Source: Oikopleura dioica (Eukaryota > Chordata > Appendicularia > Copelata > Oikopleuridae). Taken from it: 64,000 bases of DNA. Where the stretch lies: positions 6,618,157 through 6,682,156 of the forward strand of contig OU015566.1 in assembly GCA_907165135.1 (NCBI GenBank), read 5' to 3'. Positions 12,442 to 22,762 of the stretch are shown here, one piece after another. The number at the start of each line of letters is the position of its first letter. Position 1 is the stretch's first letter. The position numbers and the translations under genes are program-made. A model generated the notes under the pieces. The model was given only the letters and a program-made list of their open reading frames with translations, did not search any database and had not been told where the DNA came from.

Positions 12442-13477
12442 ATGAAAGAGATTCGTGAGGCATTTTTCCTCTTATCACTTTTCGGAGCCTTTGCTCAAGA
12501 ATGCCCGTAAGTTCGTTAAAAGCAAATTTATACCCCTTACTAAAGGGCCCTTAGTAGGGTTAGGTTAGGGTTTAGGGTTGGGTTAGGGTTACTAACCCTG
12601 GCTTAGGGGAAGGAGTCCCGTCTGCTAAAATTATTCTTAGAGTTAGGGTTAGGGTTTACTGTATGATTCATACATTATATTTTTATTAGAGACGCGGATC
12701 TTGGAGAAGACTGCAAAGACATATGCCGAGTAGAATTTACTCGTTGTCGACTTCTTTGTGAGAGTGATTACTGTCTCTCGATCTGCGAGCGCGAATATGA
12801 AAGTAATAATTTCAATTTTAATTGATCATTTCATCAAAAGTATAGTTCGTAAAAACGCTTGTCCGTGCGAGATTGACTGCCCTCTTGGGTGCGAATCTTG
12901 CGAGAATAAAATTTGTCCGGAAATCATCATCGACCCCTGCGCTGATCTAGAAAACTGCGAAACCTTCGTCGACAATCGTCAAATCAGTCCTTCCTTCAAC
13001 AACACTATTGCGGAGATATATGGCGAGAAGAGATTTCGAATCTCCGCAGAAGTGTATTGCAATGAGATTCCGGGATTCGATGAGTCCGATCAGAGTACCA
13101 AAAGCTGGCGCAATATTGTCCATGTGAACACTGGTCAAAATCATGCTGTTCCCGGCGACAGATATTTTGCGCTTTTCCTTCACTTGAATGGTACAATGAA
13201 GATCGTTGGACCCTTGAAAGAAGGATATCAGAACATGGCTGCGTTTTGGACAACAGGATGTACAACTGAAGAGTGGAATACTTATGGCGTTCAGCAAATT
13301 GAGAAGAACGGAACTCTCGAATTGTCACTTTCTATCGATGATGAAGTCCTTGGTACTTTTGATGTTGAGCCAAAAGATGCATTTTCCGGAAAATTATTTG
13401 TAAATGTTGCGAATAAGTACCACAGTCCTGCTGACTTTTTCCCCGTCCGAAACTTCTACCACCAAACTTTTCAATAA
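12442..13477 (+). CDS. Secreted Cys-rich / concanavalin A-like protein, copy 3 (intact)
   Basis: Three exons, 12442-12506, 12690-12802 and 12846-13477, give about 269 residues. The order is: signal peptide (MKEIREAFFLLSLFGAFAQ); a Cys-rich stretch (CKDICRVEFTRCRLLCESDY, CPCEIDCPLGCESC, CADLENCETF); and a beta-sandwich domain with WRNIVHVNTG, GDRYFALFLHLNG, WNTYGVQQI, LELSLSIDDEVLGTF and a closing FFPVRNF. The W-NI-H-T-G...GDR...W...IRNF pattern is widespread in tunicate and cnidarian secreted proteins and resembles concanavalin A/LamG folds. Function unknown; extracellular binding is an inference. Intron 1 contains telomere-like repeats. This copy is the reference for judging the two damaged copies upstream. 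Confidence 0.85.
12555..12658. repeat. Telomere-like repeats inside intron 1 of copy 3
   Basis: Two blocks (about 12555-12590 and 12641-12657) of TTAGGG/TTTAGGG/TTGGG units within the 183-nt intron 12507-12689. Confidence 0.8.
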
Positions 13478-13835
13478 ATTGCTTTAGAAAAGACATTTTT
13501 TAGGACTTATTTGATCTTTTTTTATTAAATAAACTTATATTATAATTATTGTGATTGACAGCTGCTATAATGAGCTGCCAGAGGCAGGTTTTTGACAGTA
13601 TTTTTTTATCAAGATAAATAATGTAAACTGTTGTGCAGTGGTTGAGAACGAAAATTTATCACTCACTTGAAGAAATCTTTTTTATCGGTGCCCGATCCTT
13701 AAGTTTGTGTAAATACAGTTAATTTGATAGTTGTTCGCTTTCTGCTTTGAATTTGCAGCTTTCGTACTGAATACACTTGGTTCGATAAATTAAGGAGGTC
13801 CTCGCGGTTATTTTAAATTTGCTGAGGACATGGTG

Positions 13836-16800
13836 TTATCTCTTCGTCGTGCTCTGGAAGACCTCTTCTCCGAGAATTTCGATTTGAGTTGCGCGCAGTT
13901 TATTTTCGCGGTCGCTTATTGCTGGTTGAGGAGGTATCGAGGTCCAGGATCGTTGGAGTTCCCTGACATAGAAAGTATTATTCTGGTGAAGAAAGTCCTG
14001 AAATTACCTGATATGGTCTCCATATTTGACCTCTCCCCAGTTCATTTTTCGACATATCTCTGGTGAACCTTTCCGCAGGACATTTCGTTGAATCCAACTG
14101 TGTTCTCGCTGAGTATCGACGCTCTAAAATGGATGTTATTTACTTTACGATGGAATCTTTTAAAGTAAGCTACTAAGATAAAGGAGGTCCTTTAGGGAAC
14201 ACTATGATCGGATTAAGTACCTCTACGCATTGTTCTTTGACCGCTGCGATGTTCTTCCTGAGCTTCATGACTTCTTGCGCCATTCTCGTGGTGCCAAACG
14301 CCTTGATTTTTTCGTTGAACACAGCAAGAAAGTGATCGTAGATCGCCGTGTCGAGCTTGTTCCAGCTGCGGATCTTCTGGCTGAGGACGGGGTCCACGGC
14401 GACTCGCTCCGTGCGCGTCTTCAGCTGCAGATACACCAAGTCTTCATCCGTCATGCACATCAGCTCCTAAACACGATCAATTTTGAACGATTTCTAGAAT
14501 TTCTCGTTCAAACGTTCAACATTCCGCTTCTATGTGAACATTTGACTTTGGGAGATTACAAGGGCCGATCTGCAGATGGCAATAAAGTCCTCGGCTGTCG
14601 AGAGGACGGGCCACTTACTTTGAGGAGGATTAGCGACTCTTCGAAATAGTCAGTCAGCAGGACGAGATGGTATGTTTGTTCTAGTTCTTCGATGGCACTT
14701 TCGATGTAGCTTGCGCTCTCGCTTTCATGTTCAAGCCCGAGATCGAAGGACATGTAGTTTTTCCCTCTAAAAATAATGATAAGCGGATTCAATGAACTTT
14801 GAACTGATTGATTCTATCAGTTGGTGTTTCTAGCTACCTGAAATACCAAGGAGTCTTCTTGTTATACAGTCCGCTTGGATTTTTCATGAAATCAATAATC
14901 GTTCCATTTTCTCCAACCCATTGCGGGAAAGGATAATCTCGGAAGAAGCCGAATTCAGATTCGAAGTTTCCAACGGGATCTCGGAGCATGGTGATGAACA
15001 CGTGATCTGGATGGGTTACTTTTTTAATATCTGGGCCATATCTTCCATGATTTCAAAAAAGGAGTTTTTGCTTAAAATTTGTAGTAAAACTAAACAAATA
15101 GCGGAAAAAGAGAAATTATCTTTTTTGAAACGCTTCCTGAAATGGTGGCACATAAGATTGTACTTGGGCAAAATCGGATCTATCAGTTCCGTGTCAAACA
15201 AGCCAGGGTATCCTGCCAGTTCCCAGTGGGAGCCAAATGGCAGTCCCGTCACCAAGTGATGTTTCTCCGCATACCGCAGCAGAATATTCGTCAAAGTCGT
15301 GCCCCCTGTTTTATGCGTCTGAAAAGTATGTTTTTCGAACTCGCTTTGATGTTTTCTTAGTACCTTGGTAAAGACTAAGTTTCTTCGCGGCACTCCTTCG
15401 CAGCTCGGTAAATTCGGCCTTTGATAAACTTTCGGGTGATTGATGTACTCTTCGTGTTGAACTGTCGGGACTCCCTTAATTCGCGGTTAATAAAACATCA
15501 TCAATAAAAAAATTGAGACAGGTTAAGTGCGAGCTTGTTGAAATTATTTCTTATAGTTTCAATTAGTTTAATGACCAATAAAAATAAAAGAAGATTTGTT
15601 TTTGTCCTGAAAAAAAAACCGGGTGTCATAAAAATAGTTTGCCACTGATGAACTATCAGCTATATTTACCCTGCTCATTCTAGCGCGAACTTCGATCTCA
15701 TAGTTCATCTTTTGCGCCCTTGCCCTTGCCGTGATAAACAGTAGCGCCCCAACTACAGTAGCAAAGGCGATAACGTCTCTCATGTTCCAGCATAGGAGTT
15801 TCCTGCTACTCAATCTTTTCTTTTTCGCCCTCATCGACTTTTCACTACTCGGCTGTCCGCGAGCAGGCTTGAGCTCATCTCTGGCCCTGATTTTCGAAAA
15901 GACGAAATCAAAAAAAAACTCAAAATTGGAAGCTTAAAAATTTGAGCGCCGCGTCCTGGCAGCGTGTCCGGCGCAATTTAAGAAAATCTGAAAAAATTAG
16001 AGAGAGATTCAAGAGCACCGCCGCCGACCGCGGATTTTCAGCGACACGAGCGCCAAATTTTCACCTCCAAACATGGCTCCCGGCGCATTTTCTATCATGT
16101 ACTGCAGGAATAGGTTTTACAGCTTTCATGGATTAGCCGCAAACGGGGCGCCAAGGAAATACGGATTCTGGATTAAATATCTCCGGCATAATTTATCTGC
16201 GCTCCATGATTTGGGAAATTAGGATTTTCTAGCGCTTTGTTTTCAAGATTTTCAATGCCCAAGCTCAGCAACCTGTTTCAAAACCTGAGTCAGGGTCTGA
16301 TAAGATTTTGACTAAAGAGCCGCACAGCGGCATTTTTCTAACGAAGCCGCGGAGCGGCTTTGCCAAATTTATCCTCGATTTTTGAGACACGGATCTTCTT
16401 GGACCCTGGGTCAGGTTTCTACACAGTTTCCCAATCTCAGCTTGAAACGACCTTAAAATCAAAAAAAGAGTCATCAAAAGAGACGACATACGGCTTTTCC
16501 CTGCACAAACTAATTTCCCTGCAACATGTCAAACAGAGAGAAAGGCGTAATCAAGACAAAGGAGCGTGTGGCTGAAGATGCACCAGAAAATTGTTGTGGC
16601 TCGAGCTACAATAGCGGCGACCTTTCGCGGTTGCGCCATGAAATGTCTCGCAGGGAGGTTTTTTAGGATTTCTTAACATTCGTCTATATTATAGACTCTA
16701 TAATTAATGAGTTTAAATTTTGGTCTGGATTTTTTCAATCCTTTGGCTGTTAAAATCATGTTTAGGCAGAAATAATTCATGAACTAGGAAAAACGCTCAA

Positions 16801-17993
16801 TAAAAAAATAAAAGATAAAGAAGTGTTAATTTTTTTATGATTTGTACCGAGAAAATAAACTTACCACGGGAGCTTCGAATAAAAAATCAGCGAGTGCGCC
16901 TTTTTTGTTCATCAGCAAGTGGATATTGATCATCAGCACCAACATAAAACAGACAATCGTGATGAAGTATTTGCTGTCCCATCTTCTATAAACAATTTTC
17001 ATTTTTACGCTTTTCTCTTTGCTTTTTTTCCCAAAAGAATTTCAAAGAAATTTTCTCTAAATCATAAAAAGTCGACGATGATTTCGGAAATTTCGATTAA
17101 TTTATTCACGCCTGGTCTCTTTTAAAGCGTAACTTGAGCCGCTTTAGGCTTATTTTTATGATGCGCCGCAGAAAATGGAGGAAAAACGGGCAAATATTCA
17201 CCGGCAAACGTTTGCAATTGCCATAAGCAAAAGAGCCTGACTTTGATTTCGAACATTTTATGAATGAAAAAAAAGCTTACAAAAGAGAAGTAATTTTAAT
17301 CAGTTTTTCAGATGTTCAAAAGCTTGAATTTAAAAAATGAAAATTATCAAAAAATTTAATTATTGATAAAGATCGAGAAGCCGCTTGCGGCTTCGAGAAA
17401 AAAACTTTAGCCGCGCAAAGCGCGGCTTTTTCTTTCTTTTTTTCTCGAAGCCGCAAACGACTTCCCGATTCTTACGATTTTAATTATATAAAATTATTTT
17501 ATTATTAATAAATTATAAACAATAAATAAGGTTTACCTCGGCAAAAGAAAGAAGCATAATCTCGTGCGTTTTAATCTCTCTATGTCTACCCTAACTTTCG
17601 TCGCTCTTGACATTTTAAATCCGGAAAACGAAACGAACGCAAACGTCTAACTACTACGAGACTGATGGGCTCTTTTCCGGTCATGCTGCGTCAGGCTCTT
17701 GAGCTCATAAACTTGATTTAATAATCGGTAATTAAACAATATGCGCTGTTATTACATTGGCCGCTTGGTCGGTCAATGCTCGTGCATTATCCCTAACGCG
17801 TTTTTTCATTAAAATGTCAAACTTGAAGGCTTTTCTTTGTATTAAAGTCAGCATTATTTGCCTTTTTGTTCACACGAAATTCATACCATTTCAGGCGAAA
17901 AAACGACTTTTCTGGTAATTTTCTTCAAAAATCAATCAAATTTAAAACTTACCCTTTAGATTTCTTGACACTGTTGCGTCTCTGTTTCGACAT
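13836..17993 (-). CDS. GAL3ST: Galactose 3-O-sulfotransferase (GAL3ST/cerebroside sulfotransferase family)
   Basis: Golgi type II enzyme that transfers sulfate from PAPS to the 3-OH of galactose. The catalytic exons show the 5'-phosphosulfate loop (THKTGGTTLTNILLR), the CHHFRK region, a 3'-phosphate-binding segment (FITMLRDPVGNFESEF), and family landmarks YHLVLLTDYFEESLILL, SWNKLDTAIYDHF and AFGTTRMAQEVM, ending with CRKMNW and a stop at 13836. Two N-termini are possible. One uses exons 17953-17993 (MSKQRRNSVKKSK) and 16865-16985 (TM helix YFITIVCFMLVLMINIHLLM). The other uses a separate ATG at 15834 with its own TM (VIAFATVVGALLFI). Both end in the same phase before the exon GVPTVQHEEYINH. 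Catalytic identity is strong; N-terminal usage is inferred. Confidence 0.85.
16260..16444. mobile_element. Inverted-repeat MITE, family A (copy 1)
   Basis: About 185 bp with inverted ends, CAGCAACCTG...CCTGAGTCAGGGTC on the left and GACCCTGGGTCAGGTTT...AGCTTG on the right. The centre holds two small GCCGC/GCGGC palindromes related to family B. It lies in the presumed 5' intron of the sulfotransferase gene. Confidence 0.75.
17372..17468. mobile_element. Palindromic GAAGCCGC element, family B (copy 1)
   Basis: About 97 bp built from nested hairpins: GAAGCCGCTTGCGGCTTC, then GCCGCGC..GCGCGGC, then the inverse of the first arm. It sits in the intron between the two upstream sulfotransferase exons. 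Close copies occur at 49380 and 50791. Confidence 0.75.
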
Positions 17994-18775
17994 CGCTGTA
18001 TCTCCTCGATCGGCAACGTTAAATAGCTCGGTTTCAGAATTTTGAGCGCTGGAATTTGACCCTAGAGAAACAGTGTCGGACATTCAGCGGCATGCATTCT
18101 TCTTTTCTGAGCCCCTGGGCGTTCTAAATAGCTTTTGTAAGTTGAAGATTTGAGCATGAGTATTTTGTTTCAGAAGAGTTCATTTTCAAAACTTGAAAGC
18201 TTGACACATTGTGTAAATCTATCCATCTTTTAATTTGAATTTCGCAAAATTGGCAGCGAAGTCAGAAGCGAAGTTTGTTATGAAAACAATAAATGAATTT
18301 GATAATCGAACATTTTCTGTCCTTCTAAAAAATGATTGTATGAAACAAAGTGACTAGTTAAATTCAATTGCACTTTTGGCATTCTTAACTTAATCGTTCT
18401 TTTTTATTAAAAAATTAAAAGATTAAAAATTATATTTCTAACAATTTTCAAAAAAAAAATCGAGAAGAAAATCTCAGAAGGTCTGTAAACTTGACCGCAG
18501 AGCAGCTTTTTTTTGAACATTTCCGTGCACCTTAAACTTCAAGATCAAGGAAAAAAACCTGTCGGCCGCAATCGGCCAAAGCTGCAGATGGATAATCCCT
18601 TGACTGAAGACCCACTTACATTTATCTTTAATCTGGACGCTTCTTCTGACTTCTCCCTTCGTTACTTTTCTGTCTTCGCGATCTTCCAATGACAATGGCT
18701 CTCAAACTAATCGCTTCCGTCTTTGGACTCTTGAGAAATTGGCAATACTTTAAAAAGAGTAACAACAAAAAAGGA

Positions 18776-18930
18776 GTGGTGTTACTCACTGCTCAAGGCC
18801 CCGGAGGGTTGGAGCACCACACCCAACCTCCACCATACATTTCACCCATAACTAGACCGCTCAAATAAATACCACACGGAAGAGCCAGTCAGTCTAGTGC
18901 CCACCAAAAGTTTGGACTCTGAGGGCTAAT
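18776..18930. other. GC-rich, possibly structured block (candidate ncRNA)
   Basis: A roughly 150-bp block with many G/C runs and short self-complementary segments (for example GCCC...GGGC near 18900-18925) stands out from AT-rich flanks. No match to U1-U6, 5S, 7SL, tRNA or the SL RNA as I know them. It could equally be an old repeat. Confidence 0.2.
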
Positions 18931-19060
18931 GGTTATTTTAAATAATAAATACTTTCTTCTGATAAAAGCTTTATCTGTCTATTTTTAGAAAAGGAAACTC
19001 AAAGGTGAAGTTTCATATTTGCAAACAAGAATAATTTATTCTCAATAATGATAGTTCTTC

Positions 19061-19446
19061 TTACATCTTTGGAACTTCCTCCGGAGGATTTATCATGACA
19101 TGTGCAGATGCAGATATTTGAGATAGAGATTTAAATACTTCTTCTTTCAAATATTTGAGTTTGTCTTAAAATTTCACGGACTACCTCATCATCGTCGCGT
19201 TTCCAAGATAAATTGATATTTGCAAGAATTCGAATTTCGAACGATTATTTTTTTGGAATGAATATGAGATACATGGTATAAGATGGTGAAGTACGCGAAA
19301 CAAGTCAGAAAGGCAAGTTGGTGGGTCATTATTACGTCGATTTTGCTCATAAGGAACGGTTCGAACTTCATAATTTTGTGAGAAAATCTAAGAGTGAAAT
19401 ATTTTTGAGAATGCAGTTCTTTTTGCCTTAAAATTAACATTTTCCA
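19061..19446 (-). CDS. Small unknown protein (spliced, about 70-75 residues)
   Basis: The C-terminal exon is persuasive: an open stretch KLKYLKEEVFKSLSQISAS..INPPEEVPKM ending at 19061, followed within about 35 bp by an AATAAA signal. A preceding exon in compatible phase reads FSQNYEVRTVPYEQNRRNND and LSDLFRVLHHLIP. Translation would start at 19446, where the ATG directly follows a CTTAG acceptor-like site. Alternative frames over the middle are also open, so the exon structure is provisional. No family recognised; no signal peptide or membrane helix in this model. Confidence 0.4.
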
Positions 19447-19887
19447 TCTAAGCCATATAATATATAATAGGGACTTTCACGGAAAAATCAAGGTGCTCCG
19501 ATAACTATGAAAATTTATCATCTAGTACAGTTTTTTTCGCTGATTCCAAATATGTACTTAATTTTTACATAAATCCACATGGTGGCGCGTGAGAGCGCTT
19601 CAAACTTTCGAAGATGGCACCCCTTATACTAGCCTTTCAGGTTATTTCATTCCACAAATGGTTTGAATAAAGTAATCTTGCCATCAAACCTCTTTCTCGT
19701 GATATTTTCTCGAAAGAGCTGACTATTTAAGCCTTTAATAAGCCTGAAAAGCTCTCAGAACAAGCATTTATTTTTAGCGCTGTCTCACAGCGAGGCGCGC
19801 TAATCTTAATCAATTCACTGAGCGGAAATAAGAATAAATAGTTTATTTTGATCAGTATTAGGCAGTAAAAACAGCTGTTATCATTCT

Positions 19888-20031
19888 TCACAGCTCTTTT
19901 AAATCGAAGGAGTATTCTGCATTTTGACTTTCCATAGTGTACTTGTTTTTCTTATCTTCCTCGATTTCATCTCTTGTTGTGAGCCCTTTTTCTATCAATT
20001 TTTCTTCGGCTTCCTCCAAAGTTAATTTCAT
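19888..20031 (-). CDS. Very small charged open frame, possible microprotein
   Basis: 47-residue frame rich in Glu, Lys and Asp (KLTLEEAEEKLIEKGLTTRD) with a stop at 19888 and an AATAAA signal about 50 bp downstream. There is a stop two codons before the ATG, so this is either a complete microprotein or mis-assigned sequence. No similarity recognised. Confidence 0.3.
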   Translation of the reverse strand: MKLTLEEAEEKLIEKGLTTRDEIEEDKKNKYTMESQNAEYSFDLKEL

Positions 20032-20650
20032 TTCATATTATGTGCTTTGTAAAAATGCTCAAGAACTTGCAGCAAGAAATCGAACCACTCATTTTGTCAC
20101 CTTCCACCGAAAGGTTCGGCCCTCGCTGCGGGCGATGCTGCTCCAGGCCCTTCGCGCGGTGCCCCGCGTCGCGCGAGTTGCGACATGCCTCTAGTTATCT
20201 GAAGATTTCAAGCGGCTAGTACGCCCAAGTAAAAATATTTTTTCAGAGATTCAAGGGAAGTGTCTGATAGAGAATATATCGAAAAAAGAGTGACCTGGCA
20301 AGGCATGGTCTATATAATTCACCTCTTTGAAAGATAAATTTCGTGTTTTTCATAATATTCAATATTTTTTTGCCAATTTTTCAATCATATTTGGAATCAG
20401 CAGGTAAGAAAACATATGTTGTCTGAAAAAACAAGAAAAATCGATGACTATTTCGGGTAGTTGGGAAAGCGAAAATTGGGCCCTGACGCTCCCGTGATAG
20501 TCCCTAATGGGCCATATTGAAAATTTGCAATTGTTCCAACGGAGCTTGATCAACAGGCCACCTTTGATTGCGTGAGCAGTAAGCTGTAGCTAGAATAAAT
20601 TAAATTGCTGTGCGGCATTGCACCAGAAGGCTTTTTTCATTTTTCCTAGA

Positions 20651-22263
20651 CTGCTTTCCACACCTTTGCCCGGTACACTTGTCGTCTAACCGCAAACAGT
20701 CTTGACATCATTGTCGTCACCAATCAAGCACTATTCGACTTCATGCCCTCATATGGGATAGGAATGATTGCAGGATGTCTGGGAGTTCTAGCTGCATTCC
20801 TTGGTCTAAGAGCGTCGAAGGAAAAGTCGGCCGTGATATTCTTTAGCAGCTTTAAAAGAGTCTCGATTCTGGCTACTTTTGGTGCGATTTGTGCAATGGG
20901 AGGTGTACTTTGGCTTGGGATTATTTTCTCAATTCATGTAAGATTCAAAATCTTCATACGCATCAAAATATCGTCTCTATTAGACCGTTTGTTTGGAAAA
21001 AGTCGATGTTCCGCTGCACTACGACTCGCTTTTTCTCAATCAAACTTGCTACAACTTCGTGGACGACTGGACTTATGAAAATGAGACCAGCATCGATTCA
21101 ACCGATGATGGTGAATTCATCTTAGAGGAAAGCTTTTTCAATAGCGAAGCATTGTTCTTCGGAGACTTGGACTCTCGCAGCAAAGACGTGTTTTTTTTAA
21201 GGTTAACGAAGTTTTCCAGCCCACTTCCGCCTTACAGACCCCCCAACACCATACCTTTTTAGAATCACCAGAGAATTTTAAGAACTTTGATGGTTTTAGA
21301 TTCTAGAAAAGTCCACTTCCGGTCGATTCTAGAGCCGGAAGTTGACGAAATTTGGGAGTACTGGTAGAGTGTAACCTATCAAATCGATGCCCAGAAGATT
21401 TTGAGTCATCCTATGATCAATATATCAGAAGACACAGTCTCAAACGTGGCCAAACCGACCGGTAAAATTATGTAAAAAAGCCATAAATTGATGATTTTTT
21501 TTCAGTTTTATTCGGTTTGTCTGACCGCGGTTCGGGTTAGTTACCCTTCCAAAAGACTAGAAATTTCACAAGCTTTAATTTAATAGGTCACATGCATGCC
21601 TTTATTAAGTTTTAAGCCAACTTCCGGCTCTAGAATCGACCGGAAGTGGACTTTTCTAGAATCTAAAACCATCAAAGTTCTTAAAATTCTCTGGTGATTC
21701 TAAAAAGGTATGGTGTTTGGGGGTCTATAAGGTGGACCTGGGCTGGAAAACTTCGTTAACCTTAAAAAAAGCACGTCAAAGAAGGATCTGGAGAGTATTC
21801 AGGTAAAGTTCAACTGTCTTGAACATAAATTGAGATTGCTAGGCGACGGATCCGGGGAAGAGATTGACATTTTCGAAGAGCGTTTTTCAAGGCCAGGTAG
21901 GAGGATTATTACGGTTTATTAATTGTTACCCAACGCTATGTAAAAGATAATTTATTTATTTAAGCCTTGGCAAAGACGTATTATTTCTCTTTGTTTACGG
22001 AAATAGTCCTTCTTCTCATTGATTTCATAATACTCATTCTACTAGCACAATCTGCAGGATCACGGGATATGATAATACTAGAAATTCTCACTAGTTTCCT
22101 TGCACGTCGAAATATCTCATACAAAGGATGCTGTTTTTGCTGCGAAGATAATTCCGTGGATCCTATGGAAAGCCAGAGAACCTCCTATGTGGAATCTGAC
22201 GCAGATTCTCCGTCAAATGACAGCTCGTCAGAGGAAGATTCAGATTCAGAAACCGAAGCTTAA
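20651..22263 (+). CDS. Four-pass membrane protein, tetraspanin-like layout, interrupted by a transposon-like intron
   Basis: The first exon seen opens after TTTCCTAG at about 20651; the true start is not identified. Hydrophobic helices are GMIAGCLGVLAAFLGL, VSILATFGAICAMGGVLWLG and IVLLLIDFIILILLA, with a probable further one upstream. Between the second and last lies an extracellular-type loop with Cys and N-glycosylation sites (NQTC, NET). The short cytoplasmic tail has CCFCC and ends in an acidic Ser/Asp/Glu stretch, stop 22263. The loop coding is split by a 594-nt interval (21188-21781) made of a foldback element; if that is spliced with its GT...AG ends the frame is continuous. No tetraspanin CCG motif, so family membership is only by layout. 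Confidence 0.6.
21186..21776. mobile_element. Foldback transposon with 5-bp target duplication, coinciding with an intron
   Basis: 591 bp with almost identical inverted arms of about 157 bp (21186-21345 and 21617-21776). Termini are ACGTG and CACGT. CAAAG is duplicated on both sides (21181-21185, 21777-21781). A GT inside the left terminus (21188) and the AG of the right CAAAG copy (21781) form canonical intron ends. No transposase seen, so non-autonomous. Confidence 0.85.
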
Positions 22264-22762
22264 CCCAGCCAAAAAGCTGCGATGTCGATGGAAATTTGAT
22301 GCCCATCTGTATCTGAAGACAATTTGTCTCCCTCCTTTTTAATTGAAAACAACACATGCCTTTATATGGGGCCCGTGGTTGATATTCTCATATCATACAC
22401 AAGCCAAATACACATTTTTCAAATATATTATATTTTCATAAAAGAATTCTGTCTAATAAAGATTTGTAACGATATTTTGATCTCGGCTTGAAGAGAAGGT
22501 CAGTTTTGTGCTTGAAATGTATAAATTGAATTGAAAAAAAAACGAGGAAAAATTAATTGGAACTAGATGTAATGAAAAGGTATGAATGCAAAGACTAACA
22601 CAATGGCTGGATGGCTGGATTGGATTTGTTGAAATTAAAATATACTAAATCATTTTGTAGGTCATTTGTACAGATATACATTCATGAAATGGGAGAGCAG
22701 GTCGTTCTTGGATCATTCGGCAATGGTTTCGTTCAGAGAAGTGTCTTATTCTAGCTTTAGGT

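Noticed and set aside
9799-12658. TTAGGG runs as a chromosome end
   Set aside because: Short, interrupted, and flanked on both sides by intact genes, so interstitial.
18474-18695. 73-codon minus-strand frame as a gene
   Set aside because: No ATG; although a GTAAGT donor follows a charged stretch near 18618, no partner exon or domain was found.
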